From contig JAKFVQ010000022.1 of assembly GCA_021732085.1 (NCBI GenBank), forward strand, positions 186,001-250,000: DNA of 64,000 nucleotides, in the 5' to 3' direction. A program made the position numbers and the translations under genes. The stretch's first letter is position 1, and every line of letters begins with the position of its first letter. Below, piece after piece: positions 27,040 to 35,153 of the stretch. Origin of the DNA: Candidatus Obscuribacterales bacterium. GTDB lineage: Bacteria; Cyanobacteriota; Vampirovibrionia; Obscuribacterales; Obscuribacteraceae. The notes beneath the pieces were generated by a model. It had not been told where the DNA came from. It ran no database searches and saw only the letters and a list, made by a program, of their open reading frames with translations.

Positions 27040-27113
27040 GCCGACGTGATGCAACTGGCAGACATCGTTGTTTCAGATACAACGTTCTGGTGGTTCGAAT
27101 CCACTCGTCGGCA
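27040..27113 (+). tRNA. tRNA-Leu (CAG), short variable loop
   Basis: 74 nt. Perfect acceptor stem GCCGACG/CGTCGGC, Leu-type D-arm, anticodon stem GTTGT/ACAAC, loop TTCAGAT (anticodon CAG), variable loop GTTCT, T-arm GGTGG-TTCGAAT-CCACT, A73. Five bases after the previous tRNA. Confidence 0.9.
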
Positions 27114-27118
27114 CCATC

Positions 27119-27192
27119 GCCGGTGTGATGCAATTGGCAGACATCGCTACCTCAAAAGTAGTGTTTTGGCGGTTCGAGTCCGCCTGCCGGCA
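27119..27192 (+). tRNA. tRNA-Leu (CAA), short variable loop
   Basis: 74 nt. Acceptor GCCGGTG/TGCCGGC (two wobbles at the base), Leu-type D-arm, anticodon stem GCTAC/GTAGT, loop CTCAAAA (anticodon CAA), variable loop GTTTT, T-arm GGCGG-TTCGAGT-CCGCC, A73. UUG, its codon, is the only Leu codon absent from the leader peptide. Confidence 0.9.
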
Positions 27193-27198
27193 CAATTT

Positions 27199-27272
27199 GC
27201 CGATGTGATGCAACTGGCAGACATCATTGCCCGAGATGCAATGTTCTGGTGGTTCGAATCCACTCATCGGCA
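27199..27272 (+). tRNA. tRNA-Leu (GAG), short variable loop, C33
   Basis: 74 nt. Acceptor GCCGATG/CATCGGC perfect, Leu-type D-arm, anticodon stem ATTGC/GCAAT, loop CCGAGAT (anticodon GAG). Position 33 is C, where U is almost universal. Variable loop GTTCT, T-arm GGTGG-TTCGAAT-CCACT, A73. Confidence 0.85.
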
Positions 27273-27277
27273 CCATC

Positions 27278-27351
27278 GCCGGTGTGATGCAATTGGCAGA
27301 CATCAACGCCTTAGAAGCGTTGTCTTGGTGGTTCAAATCCACTCACCGGCA
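27278..27351 (+). tRNA. tRNA-Leu (UAG), short variable loop
   Basis: 74 nt. Acceptor GCCGGTG/CACCGGC, Leu-type D-arm, anticodon stem AACGC/GCGTT, loop CTTAGAA (anticodon UAG), variable loop GTCTT, T-arm GGTGG-TTCAAAT-CCACT, A73. Completes the set of five Leu anticodons. Confidence 0.9.
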
Positions 27352-27370
27352 TTCAACAAATCCATATCAT

Positions 27371-27457
27371 CGGCGAGTGGCAGAGCGGCGATTGCAATTG
27401 CCTGTAGAGCAATTCTCTAACGAGTCAACACCGTAGGTTCGAGTCCTACCTCGCCGA
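27371..27457 (+). tRNA. tRNA-Tyr (GUA), class II, C1-G72
   Basis: 87 nt. Acceptor CGGCGAG/CTCGCCG, D-arm GCAG...TTGC, anticodon stem ATTGC/GCAAT, loop CTGTAGA (anticodon GUA). A 19-nt variable arm contains a CTC/GAG stem; T-arm GTAGG-TTCGAGT-CCTAC, A73. The first pair is C1-G72, the archaeal/eukaryotic form of the Tyr identity element; bacterial tRNA-Tyr normally has G1-C72. Here the long variable arm is present, unlike the five Leu tRNAs before it. Confidence 0.8.
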
Positions 27458-27660
27458 AGGATTTGGTTTTAGGCGCTCCGAATGCTCCCGCCGCATTCTG
27501 CGTCCGTGCATCTTCCGCTAAGTACAACTCTCAGGAGTCTGTCTCAACTTCCCTTTACCCTCTCTTCAACCTCCGCAAAATTGCTCACTTCATACCTCTT
27601 CGGACTTCGGGGCTGGTCTTGTGTGATTTGCTGGGCTAAAATGAGTCTGTTGGTTCGCGG

Positions 27661-29682
27661 ATGGCAATGAACGTTTCGGGCGGCACTAATGACTCTCTTC
27701 CCGGCCCACTTCGAAGTGGCGAGATCCTTGATGATCGATATCTTCTAAAGGAAGAGTTGGGAAGAGGTGGCAACGCCATTGTTTATCGCGCTACGCAACT
27801 CGATCTCGGACGTGACGTTGCAATCAAATGCTTGAGTAGAGACAAGCTCTACGACTCCAGCGCTGTCGAGCGCTTCTTGCGGGAGTTTCGAATTCTCTCG
27901 GATCTCAAGCATAAAAATATAATGCTTGTCTACCACGTTTCTCGAAGTGCAGATGGCACTCCCTATGCAGCATGTGAATATATAAACGGACGTTCGCTCA
28001 GGCAGATTCAAGTGAACGAAACGATACTTCCGTGGAAACGAGCAGTCTTTATCGCCTCAGAAATTGCGGAGGCATGTGCTTATGCTCATCGGCAGGGAAT
28101 AGTTCACCGCGATCTTAAACCTGAAAACGTGATGCTCGTTGAGGACGGATCGGGCGAATCGATCAAACTGTTGGATTTTGGTTTGTCGCGAGTCATCGAT
28201 GACAACAAAAAGGATTTGCAGCGGCTCACTGCAACCGGGCAAGTTATTGGTACCCTGAGTTATTTAAGTCCTGAGAGCTTTCACGGACGTGTTGATCAAA
28301 GAGCGGATGTTTATTCCCTGGCCTGCATTTTGTTTGATTTGCTTGCAGGACAGTCGCTGTTCGCCGTTGATAGTTTCTCTGATGCAATTGAGACGAACCT
28401 CAGAGATGATCCAGGGCAGCGTTTCCATTTCATTAACGGGGTTATTCCGGAAAAATTGTACGACTTGCTTGTCGATATGTTGGCCAAGAATCCGGATGAA
28501 AGAGTCCCCGATATGGAGCGCGTTCTCTTAGAGTTGAATGCAATAAGTCATGCACCAGAACCTCTAATATCGTCGGCACAATGGCGTTGGCGGCAAAGAA
28601 ATTTAAGGAGTGGGCTACCCGCATTCATAGGTATTGTCGCGGTAGCTCTCAGTCTGTTGGCATTGCTTGCCAGCACAGCCTTCCCTGGAAGCCTCCTGCA
28701 AACAGTTTCCACAAATAAGTCCAAGAAAATCGTGATTAGTTCGGCTGATGCTAGGACCAAGTTCGGTGAAATTCAGCGTGATTATTATCGCGAGCTATGG
28801 AAGGTCGCTCTAAGAGCCGAGATAATGGATCGCAATAAGGTCAGCAAATTTATGAACGATCTAAACTCGTTAATTGCAACAGCCGATCCGAAAGACCACG
28901 CGTTGCTTTTTTCCTTGTGGCAGTTCAAAGGCTTTATCGAGTATAACGTTTTGCGTTCGCCGGAAGCTGTGAAGAGTTTGCAGACTGCGGCCGAGCACGC
29001 TATCGCCGTGTCACCAAATTCTGTCGAAGCGGCTCAAACATACGTTCTTATAGCCCTTTGCAAACGTGACCTTCTTAATGCGAATATTGGGGATTTGCTT
29101 AAATGGTCAAAGCGAGGAGTTGATATCTTCGATAAATATGATGGTCAAGATTACTATCCCAGCATCGAAGGCGACACCAAAATTTCATGGCTCGATAACT
29201 ATCGCAAGAGAATTTCCAACAATAGAACTGCTTTGACCGTGTTCATCGGTGCCGATAGTTATGATCCCTTCTTTCAGCACGCCAAGCTGCTTGCATTGGC
29301 TAATGATTGGGAGAACGCAGCGAAATACTTTTTCAAAGCTAGCAAGAATCAGCGCAAATATGGTGACTATGATGGCATGGATGCCTACATCGAGGGCATT
29401 CATGCATTGCACAACGGTGGGCATGAGGCCGAGGCTAGGAAGTTGCTGCTGGAGACTGATGCATATCTAGCAAAGAAGGCTGAGACAAATCTATCTGACA
29501 CCATAGGAATGATTGCAGAATTACGTGCTGCGTGTCAGAAAACAAATAATCCTTCCATTGAGAAAAAAGTTGATGACCACATCAAGGAGATGATTCGAAA
29601 TGCACCGGATCCTGAGGGGATGAAAGAGTTATTACTAGAGGCGGATCTCAGATATCATTACGAGGAAAGGAAATCCGAATGA
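27661..29682 (+). CDS. Transmembrane serine/threonine protein kinase
   Basis: 673 aa. Kinase domain residues about 26-290: Gly loop GRGGNAIVYR, Lys56, HRDLKPEN (149-156), DFG (172-174), GTLSYLSPES activation segment end. One membrane segment near 318-340, then about 330 residues of helical, TPR-like sensor. The last four bases (ATGA) overlap the start of the transglutaminase-like gene, so the two are translationally coupled. The tRNA operon ends 203 bp upstream; no terminator with a T-tract is visible in between. Confidence 0.93.
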   Translation: MAMNVSGGTNDSLPGPLRSGEILDDRYLLKEELGRGGNAIVYRATQLDLGRDVAIKCLSRDKLYDSSAVERFLREFRILSDLKHKNIMLVYHVSRSADGTPYAACEYINGRSLRQIQVNETILPWKRAVFIASEIAEACAYAHRQGIVHRDLKPENVMLVEDGSGESIKLLDFGLSRVIDDNKKDLQRLTATGQVIGTLSYLSPESFHGRVDQRADVYSLACILFDLLAGQSLFAVDSFSDAIETNLRDDPGQRFHFINGVIPEKLYDLLVDMLAKNPDERVPDMERVLLELNAISHAPEPLISSAQWRWRQRNLRSGLPAFIGIVAVALSLLALLASTAFPGSLLQTVSTNKSKKIVISSADARTKFGEIQRDYYRELWKVALRAEIMDRNKVSKFMNDLNSLIATADPKDHALLFSLWQFKGFIEYNVLRSPEAVKSLQTAAEHAIAVSPNSVEAAQTYVLIALCKRDLLNANIGDLLKWSKRGVDIFDKYDGQDYYPSIEGDTKISWLDNYRKRISNNRTALTVFIGADSYDPFFQHAKLLALANDWENAAKYFFKASKNQRKYGDYDGMDAYIEGIHALHNGGHEAEARKLLLETDAYLAKKAETNLSDTIGMIAELRAACQKTNNPSIEKKVDDHIKEMIRNAPDPEGMKELLLEADLRYHYEERKSE

Positions 29683-30317
29683 AACCTGATCGTTCCTTTT
29701 TTACAGCCGCCGAATGGAGAGTAGTTGAGAAATATAAAACGCCGCGTCAGGTGCAAAAATTTGTGCGGGAATTAGCGTACAACCGGGAGGAGGAAGGAGA
29801 CTCTCAGTATTCCTTTCGCCAGGTTTTACAAAGAAAGAAAGCGCACTGCCTGGAGGCCGCTCTGGTTGCCGCTGTCATTTTGGAGCAGCATGGATATCCA
29901 CCGCTTTTATTGAGCTTCGAATCTGTCGATGAATTGGATCATGTGATTTTTGCTTTCAAGGAAAATGGTATGTGGGGCTCGGTGGCTCGCTCACGTGATG
30001 CCGGTTTGCATGGACGTAAGCCGGTCTTCCGAAGCGCCCGTGATTTGGCGTGGAGTTATTTTGATCCCTACGTTGATATGACAGGGCGAATAACTGGATA
30101 TGCGGTCGTGGATCTCAACGAGATGGGAAATTATGATTGGCGATTTTCTAGTCGTAACCTGTGGAAGCTAGAACGTTTCCTCATTGATTATCCGCATCGA
30201 AAAATGCATTCGTCTGAAAAACGTTACCAGAAATTGCTGGCAACGTACAAAGCCTTTAGGGAGCGCTTTCCCGATAAACAAGCGACTTACTACGATGACA
30301 AGCATTTGTGGATGTAA
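29679..30317 (+). CDS. Transglutaminase-like cysteine protein
   Basis: 212 aa. KAHCLEAALVAAVILEQHGYPPLLLSFE places a Cys at the head of a helix, followed by LDHVIFAF with His; this is the Cys-His core of transglutaminase/protease-like folds. A third acidic residue may lie in FDPYVDMTG. No signal peptide. The ATGA overlap with the kinase stop suggests it is a partner or substrate of that kinase. Catalytic activity is inferred from the motif only. Confidence 0.75.
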   Translation: MKPDRSFFTAAEWRVVEKYKTPRQVQKFVRELAYNREEEGDSQYSFRQVLQRKKAHCLEAALVAAVILEQHGYPPLLLSFESVDELDHVIFAFKENGMWGSVARSRDAGLHGRKPVFRSARDLAWSYFDPYVDMTGRITGYAVVDLNEMGNYDWRFSSRNLWKLERFLIDYPHRKMHSSEKRYQKLLATYKAFRERFPDKQATYYDDKHLWM

Positions 30318-30537
30318 TAAGGAGCGCTGCAGTCCGGCTGGACCAATCATTCCACTTGCAATGAGTTCCCAGGCAGGCTATGGCTGCCATTGCATTGAAA
30401 ATGTGTCTAAGAATCGCTATTTTTCTTAGCAGAAATAAAGAAACGCTGATCTTGGGCGCCCGCTTCCCCTACAATAGCTCCTGGCGCTATGGTCGGCGGC
30501 GATCTTGCTCCTCTACGGAGCGCGGAGTTCATTCCTG

Positions 30538-31974
30538 ATGTTTCAGCAATACCAGATTGATGACGTTTTTGATGAGATGTTCCTGGAGCAGGGTGTCACC
30601 CGACCTCATTATGAGGCTGTTTTTGGTCAGCTGACTAATCTTACAACTGATGCCATTGACAGGCGCCGACGAATGGCGGACCTCTCCTTCCGCAATCAGG
30701 GAATCACCTTTACTGTTTACAACGATAACTCTGGCGTGGAGCGCATTTTTCCATTCGACCTGGTACCACGTATTGTGCCAGCTGCCGAGTGGAAAAAGAT
30801 CGAAGAAGGGTTAGAGCAGCGCATCACAGCGTTGAATATGTTCTGCCATGACATTTATCATGAACAAAGAATCCTGCGGGAAAAAATTATTCCTGCCGAA
30901 CTGATTTATAGCGCACGTATGTTCCGTCGCGAAATGATTCACGTGAATGTGCCGAACAACACTTACATCCATGTTTGCGGCACCGACCTCATTCGCGATC
31001 GATGGGGCGGATACATGGTTCTGGAAGATAACGGGCGCACCCCCAGTGGTGTCAGCTACGTGCTTGAGAATCGCGCCGTAATGAAAAGAATTTTTCCGTC
31101 TCTGTTTGAGAGCTATCGTGTTCGCGCCGTCGAAGACTACGCGTTCAATTTATTGCAATCCTTGAAAGAACTTGCCCGAGCAACGGTTGAAGAACCGGTT
31201 ATTGTGGTGCTAACGCCAGGCATCTTCAACTCCGCTTATTTCGAACACAGTTTCTTGGCTCGCCAAATGGGAGTCGAGTTAGTCGAAGGACGCGATTTGA
31301 TCGTTGAGAATAATCGCGTTTACATGCGAACAACTGCGGGTCTTCAGAAAGTTGATGTTATTTATCGACGGATTGATGACGATTTCTTGGATCCGCTCTG
31401 CTTCCGTCCTGACAGCATACTTGGTGTGCCGGGCTTGATGAATGCATACCGCTGTGGCAATGTGGCGCTGGCTAATGCGGTTGGGACTGGAGTTGCCGAT
31501 GATAAAGCTGTCTATCCTTATGTGCCTTCGATGATCAAATTCTATTTAGATCAAGAGCCGATTTTACCGAATGTCAAAACATATGTTTGTGCTGAAGAGA
31601 GCGACCGTAAATTCGTCCTGGAGAATTTACACGAACTTGTGGTGAAAGCTACCAACGAATCCGGCGGCTACGGAATGTTGATGGGCCATCAGGCATCAAA
31701 GGCGGAGCGTGATGATTTCGCCGATAAGATAAAACAAGATCCGCGCAATTTCATCGCACAGCCGGTAATTCAACTAAGCCAACATCCCAGTTTGGTCGAC
31801 GATCATTTCGAAGGCCGACGAATAGATTTGCGCCCATACATCTTATACGGCAAAAAGACTTATGTGATTCCTGGCGGACTCACACGAGTTGCCCTGAGAG
31901 AAGGAAGCCTTGTTGTGAATAGCTCACAGGGCGGCGGTAGTAAGGACACATGGGTCCTGGAGGATTCGCAATGA
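30538..31974 (+). CDS. Circularly permuted ATP-grasp protein
   Basis: 478 aa from the ATG at 30538 (a TTG 33 bases upstream is possible but less likely). Matches the circularly permuted ATP-grasp type 2 family (formerly DUF404/DUF407): [41 protein letters not shown] and [12 protein letters not shown] blocks. These proteins are usually encoded with an alpha-E protein and a transglutaminase, exactly as here, and are thought to form or modify a peptide bond. The stop overlaps the next start (ATGA). Confidence 0.93.
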   Translation: MFQQYQIDDVFDEMFLEQGVTRPHYEAVFGQLTNLTTDAIDRRRRMADLSFRNQGITFTVYNDNSGVERIFPFDLVPRIVPAAEWKKIEEGLEQRITALNMFCHDIYHEQRILREKIIPAELIYSARMFRREMIHVNVPNNTYIHVCGTDLIRDRWGGYMVLEDNGRTPSGVSYVLENRAVMKRIFPSLFESYRVRAVEDYAFNLLQSLKELARATVEEPVIVVLTPGIFNSAYFEHSFLARQMGVELVEGRDLIVENNRVYMRTTAGLQKVDVIYRRIDDDFLDPLCFRPDSILGVPGLMNAYRCGNVALANAVGTGVADDKAVYPYVPSMIKFYLDQEPILPNVKTYVCAEESDRKFVLENLHELVVKATNESGGYGMLMGHQASKAERDDFADKIKQDPRNFIAQPVIQLSQHPSLVDDHFEGRRIDLRPYILYGKKTYVIPGGLTRVALREGSLVVNSSQGGGSKDTWVLEDSQ

Positions 31975-33068
31975 CACATGACCATGAACATCGCGAACAT
32001 ATGACAAAAGATTATGGCGAAGTAGCCTCACAAGCTGCCGCAAATGCCGAACGCGATCGCACATTCTTCTTCAGCAGAGTACAGCGGCGTCCTGCTAGTA
32101 AACCAATGTTGGCGCGTGTTGCCGAAGCAATGTTTTGGATGAGCAGGTATGTCGAAAGAGCTGAGCACATCGCACGGCTTGTACTAGTTAACTCTAATAT
32201 GTTGATGGACCTTGGCGAATTAGCACCTCGCATGCAAGACGAGCAGTGGATGGCTATCTTCAAAATCCTTCGTTTGGACCATTACATCGAAAGTCTCGAT
32301 ATCTTTGGTAATCACGTCGGACAGCGTGTCTATCGCTTGATGAGTTTCGACAATACAAATAAGAACAGCTTGCTTAGCTGTCTTACCAGAGCAAGAGAGA
32401 ATGCTCGTAGTATTCGCGAGAACATTTCAGTTGAGATGTGGGAAACGTTAAATACTCTCTACTGGTCACTCTTAAGTGAGGACGCCCAGCTGAGGCTGGA
32501 TGAGAACCCGCAGCAGATATTTCAGTCTGTGATCATGGGGTCACTGCTTTTCCAGGGCGTTTCCGATCAAACCCTTCCGCATGGACAGGCTTGGGAATTT
32601 GTGCAATTGGCAAAATATCTCGAACGGATCGACATGACCTGTCGGATTATCGAGGTGAAGTTTGATGTTATGCAATCGCCTGAGCCTCTCTGGGAAACCA
32701 CCTTGCGCAATATCCAGTGGATGGCAGTGCTTCGCAGTTGCGCCTCAATTGAAGCTTATCGGCGCCGGCACGTTGGAGATCTTGATCCGACAAAGCTTGC
32801 CGCGTTCTTGATTCTTGATGATGAATCTCCTCGAACAGTTCGATATTCGGTGCGTAAAGCACAAGAGGCTATCGCAGGAATCGCCGCCAAGATCCATCCA
32901 CAGGAGATTGATGCAGCCGAGCGTATTCTGGGCAGGCTGAATGCACAACTTGAATATGCTGAGATGCACTCATTGTCCGGCGCAAACTTAAAGGAATTTC
33001 TTGGCTCGATTCAAGACAATGTAGCCGAAGCGGCGGCTGCAGTTCAAAAAGCTTACTTCTTGCATTGA
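31971..33068 (+). CDS. Alpha-E domain protein
   Basis: 365 aa. Alpha-helical alpha-E (DUF403) family: [26 protein letters not shown] at the start, then repeated helices. GGAGG with 7-nt spacing precedes the ATG at 31971, which overlaps the ATP-grasp stop. Partner of the flanking ATP-grasp and transglutaminase in the conserved three-gene cassette; biochemical role unknown. Confidence 0.93.
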   Translation: MTHDHEHREHMTKDYGEVASQAAANAERDRTFFFSRVQRRPASKPMLARVAEAMFWMSRYVERAEHIARLVLVNSNMLMDLGELAPRMQDEQWMAIFKILRLDHYIESLDIFGNHVGQRVYRLMSFDNTNKNSLLSCLTRARENARSIRENISVEMWETLNTLYWSLLSEDAQLRLDENPQQIFQSVIMGSLLFQGVSDQTLPHGQAWEFVQLAKYLERIDMTCRIIEVKFDVMQSPEPLWETTLRNIQWMAVLRSCASIEAYRRRHVGDLDPTKLAAFLILDDESPRTVRYSVRKAQEAIAGIAAKIHPQEIDAAERILGRLNAQLEYAEMHSLSGANLKEFLGSIQDNVAEAAAAVQKAYFLH

Positions 33069-33090
33069 TCTAGCAGGGTGGATAACAAAT

Positions 33091-34074
33091 ATGTTGCTCA
33101 GTATCACTCACCAAACCGACCTCGATTACACTGACTACATCAGTGAATCCGTCATGGAGCTCCGAATGGCTCCGAGGCAAGAAGCGTCGCAGCATCGCCT
33201 CTCTTTCGGGCTAGCCATCGGACCGGCAGCGCCGGTGCGAAGTTATTTTGACTGGCTGGGCAATACTGTGCATGCGCTCTCGATTAACTCGCTGCATAAT
33301 CAGATTCGAATAATAGCCACCAGCGTAGTCGAGACTCCGTCGAAAGCATCGAACTTCGAGAATATCAACGATCTTTGGCTCGGCAATAATTCCGATTATG
33401 ACTACACGTTGTATGACTTTCTACAATTCGGCGGTTCAGTCGTAGATACGCCATTACTTCGAAACCTGGCCAATGGACTTGTCGATGACTTGCGCAATCA
33501 GCATCCTGAGCGTGATATTACTCTGCATGATTTGATTAGCGCAATGATGAAAGTTATCGATGAGAAGTTCGTGTACGAGAAGGGAATTACGTCGGCAGCC
33601 AGCCCAATTACCGAAATCCTCGAGCATGGACGCGGCGTCTGTCAGGATTTCACGCACCTGATGATTGGTTTGGCACGGGCTCTAAACATTCCTGCGCGTT
33701 ACGTAAGTGGCTATATTCATCCTGATCGCCATCGTTTTCGCGGCTATACACAGACTCACGCTTGGGTTGAAATTTACGTTCCGTCGGTTGGCTGGATTGG
33801 CATAGACCCAACGAACAATTGCCCCGTCGGACAAAACTTCGTTAAGATTGCCGTAGGCAGAAACTTCCAGGATGTGCCACCAAACCGTGGTGTCTATAAA
33901 GGCCAGGGCAAGGAAACCATTCGTGTTGTCGTTCATACCGACGAGCTCTTTGAAATGCCGCAAGAACTGGCTGTTGAGAAAACAGAAGCGCTCAATATAC
34001 CGGTGTTCGCCGGCACAATTGATGAGCAGCGCGAACAGATAAAGCAGCAGCAAGAACAACAGCAACAGCAGTAG
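33091..34074 (+). CDS. Transglutaminase-like protein (bacterial N-terminal type)
   Basis: 327 aa. An N-terminal beta domain (about 1-120) is followed by the transglutaminase core: HGRGVCQDFTHLMIGLARALNIPARYVSGY with the Cys nucleophile, TQTHAWVEIYVPSVGWIGIDPTN with His and Asp. The C-terminus is a Gln-rich run (KQQQEQQQQQ). AGGGTGG precedes the ATG. Third member of the ATP-grasp/alpha-E operon, 22 bp after the second. Confidence 0.93.
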   Translation: MLLSITHQTDLDYTDYISESVMELRMAPRQEASQHRLSFGLAIGPAAPVRSYFDWLGNTVHALSINSLHNQIRIIATSVVETPSKASNFENINDLWLGNNSDYDYTLYDFLQFGGSVVDTPLLRNLANGLVDDLRNQHPERDITLHDLISAMMKVIDEKFVYEKGITSAASPITEILEHGRGVCQDFTHLMIGLARALNIPARYVSGYIHPDRHRFRGYTQTHAWVEIYVPSVGWIGIDPTNNCPVGQNFVKIAVGRNFQDVPPNRGVYKGQGKETIRVVVHTDELFEMPQELAVEKTEALNIPVFAGTIDEQREQIKQQQEQQQQQ

Positions 34075-34081
34075 AAATCTT

Positions 34082-35106
34082 ATGCCTTCTGTTAATACCG
34101 TAACTGGACCTGTCGATGCGGGTTCGCTCGGCATTGTATTGGCGCATGAACATATCCTTTCCGACCTGTCTTGTTTATGGCATCACCCAGCCGATGCCAA
34201 CCGTGCTGATCTGGTCGATTCACCAATTACTTTGCAAAATCGCGGACGCCTTCAAAGCGATCCATATAATTCTCGAACTAACATGTTGCTGGATGATATG
34301 GAGGTAGCGATCGGCGAACTTCTGGAGTTCAAGAAATATGGTGGTGGCACGGTGGTCGATCTCTCCTCCGCAACAATCGGTCCCTACCCTCAAAAGCTGC
34401 AAGAGATAGCGAAGTCCACTGGACTAAATATTATTGCTGGGTGCGGATACTACACAAAGCGCGCCCATCCCGATTGGATCGAGAACGCGTCGGTTGATGA
34501 AATTGCTGAACATATGATTCTCGATCTAACAGTCGGCTTTGAAGGAACAGACATTAGAGCCGGAATAATCGGAGAGATCGGCAGCAGTAACCCTATTCAT
34601 TCTGACGAAGAAAAGGTTCTTTGTGCTGCGGCCCTTGCACAGAAAGCCACGCGTGCTGCCATAAACGTTCATCTGCCTATCTTTGGAAGGCAAGGTCACA
34701 AGGTAATTGATATTCTGGAGCGAGAAAATGCCGATTTATCACGCATTGCTCTGAGCCATTTAGATGAAGTGCTGGATCATGAGTATCACGTGGAGCTGGC
34801 TAAGCGCGGAGTATACGTTGAATTCGACTGCTTCGGCTCTGAGTTCTATTTCGACGAGGATGGCGAGCACGAGCCATCGGATTCCGAGCGAATCCAGCTT
34901 CTCATAAAGTTGATTGATGCCGGATTCGCGTCTCGAATTCTCATCTCTCAAGACGTTTGCACTAGGTTGCACTTGCTTGAGTATGTGGTTATGGCTACGC
35001 GCACATTTTGCGTTCGATAGTTCCCAGGCTCAAAAAATTTGGGGTTAATAACGTGATTCTGGAGCAGATTTTGATTGATAATCCTGCCAGGTTGCTCGGG
35101 ACTTGA
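34082..35106 (+). pseudogene. Phosphotriesterase-family hydrolase, frameshifted
   Basis: The first 300 or so codons read as a phosphotriesterase-like amidohydrolase: LAHEHILSDLSC (metal-binding His pair), GEIGSS, RIALSHLDEV, RILISQDVCTRLHLLEY. At about 34986 one G appears to be missing: the open frame changes to VVMATRTFCVR and stops at 35020. The +1-shifted frame continues with GYGYAHILRSIVPRLKKFG and so on to TGA at 35106, the normal family ending. A one-base deletion in a GGTGG run explains it. It could be a real mutation or a sequencing error. Confidence 0.8.
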
Positions 35107-35153
35107 AGTCTATTTCCAAACCTATAATGAGATCGAAATCCTTCGAGCACTTC

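Noticed and set aside
27046-27420. Open frames on both strands across the tRNA array
   Set aside because: They repeat every 79 bases because of the tandem tRNAs; the tRNA folds fully explain the sequence.
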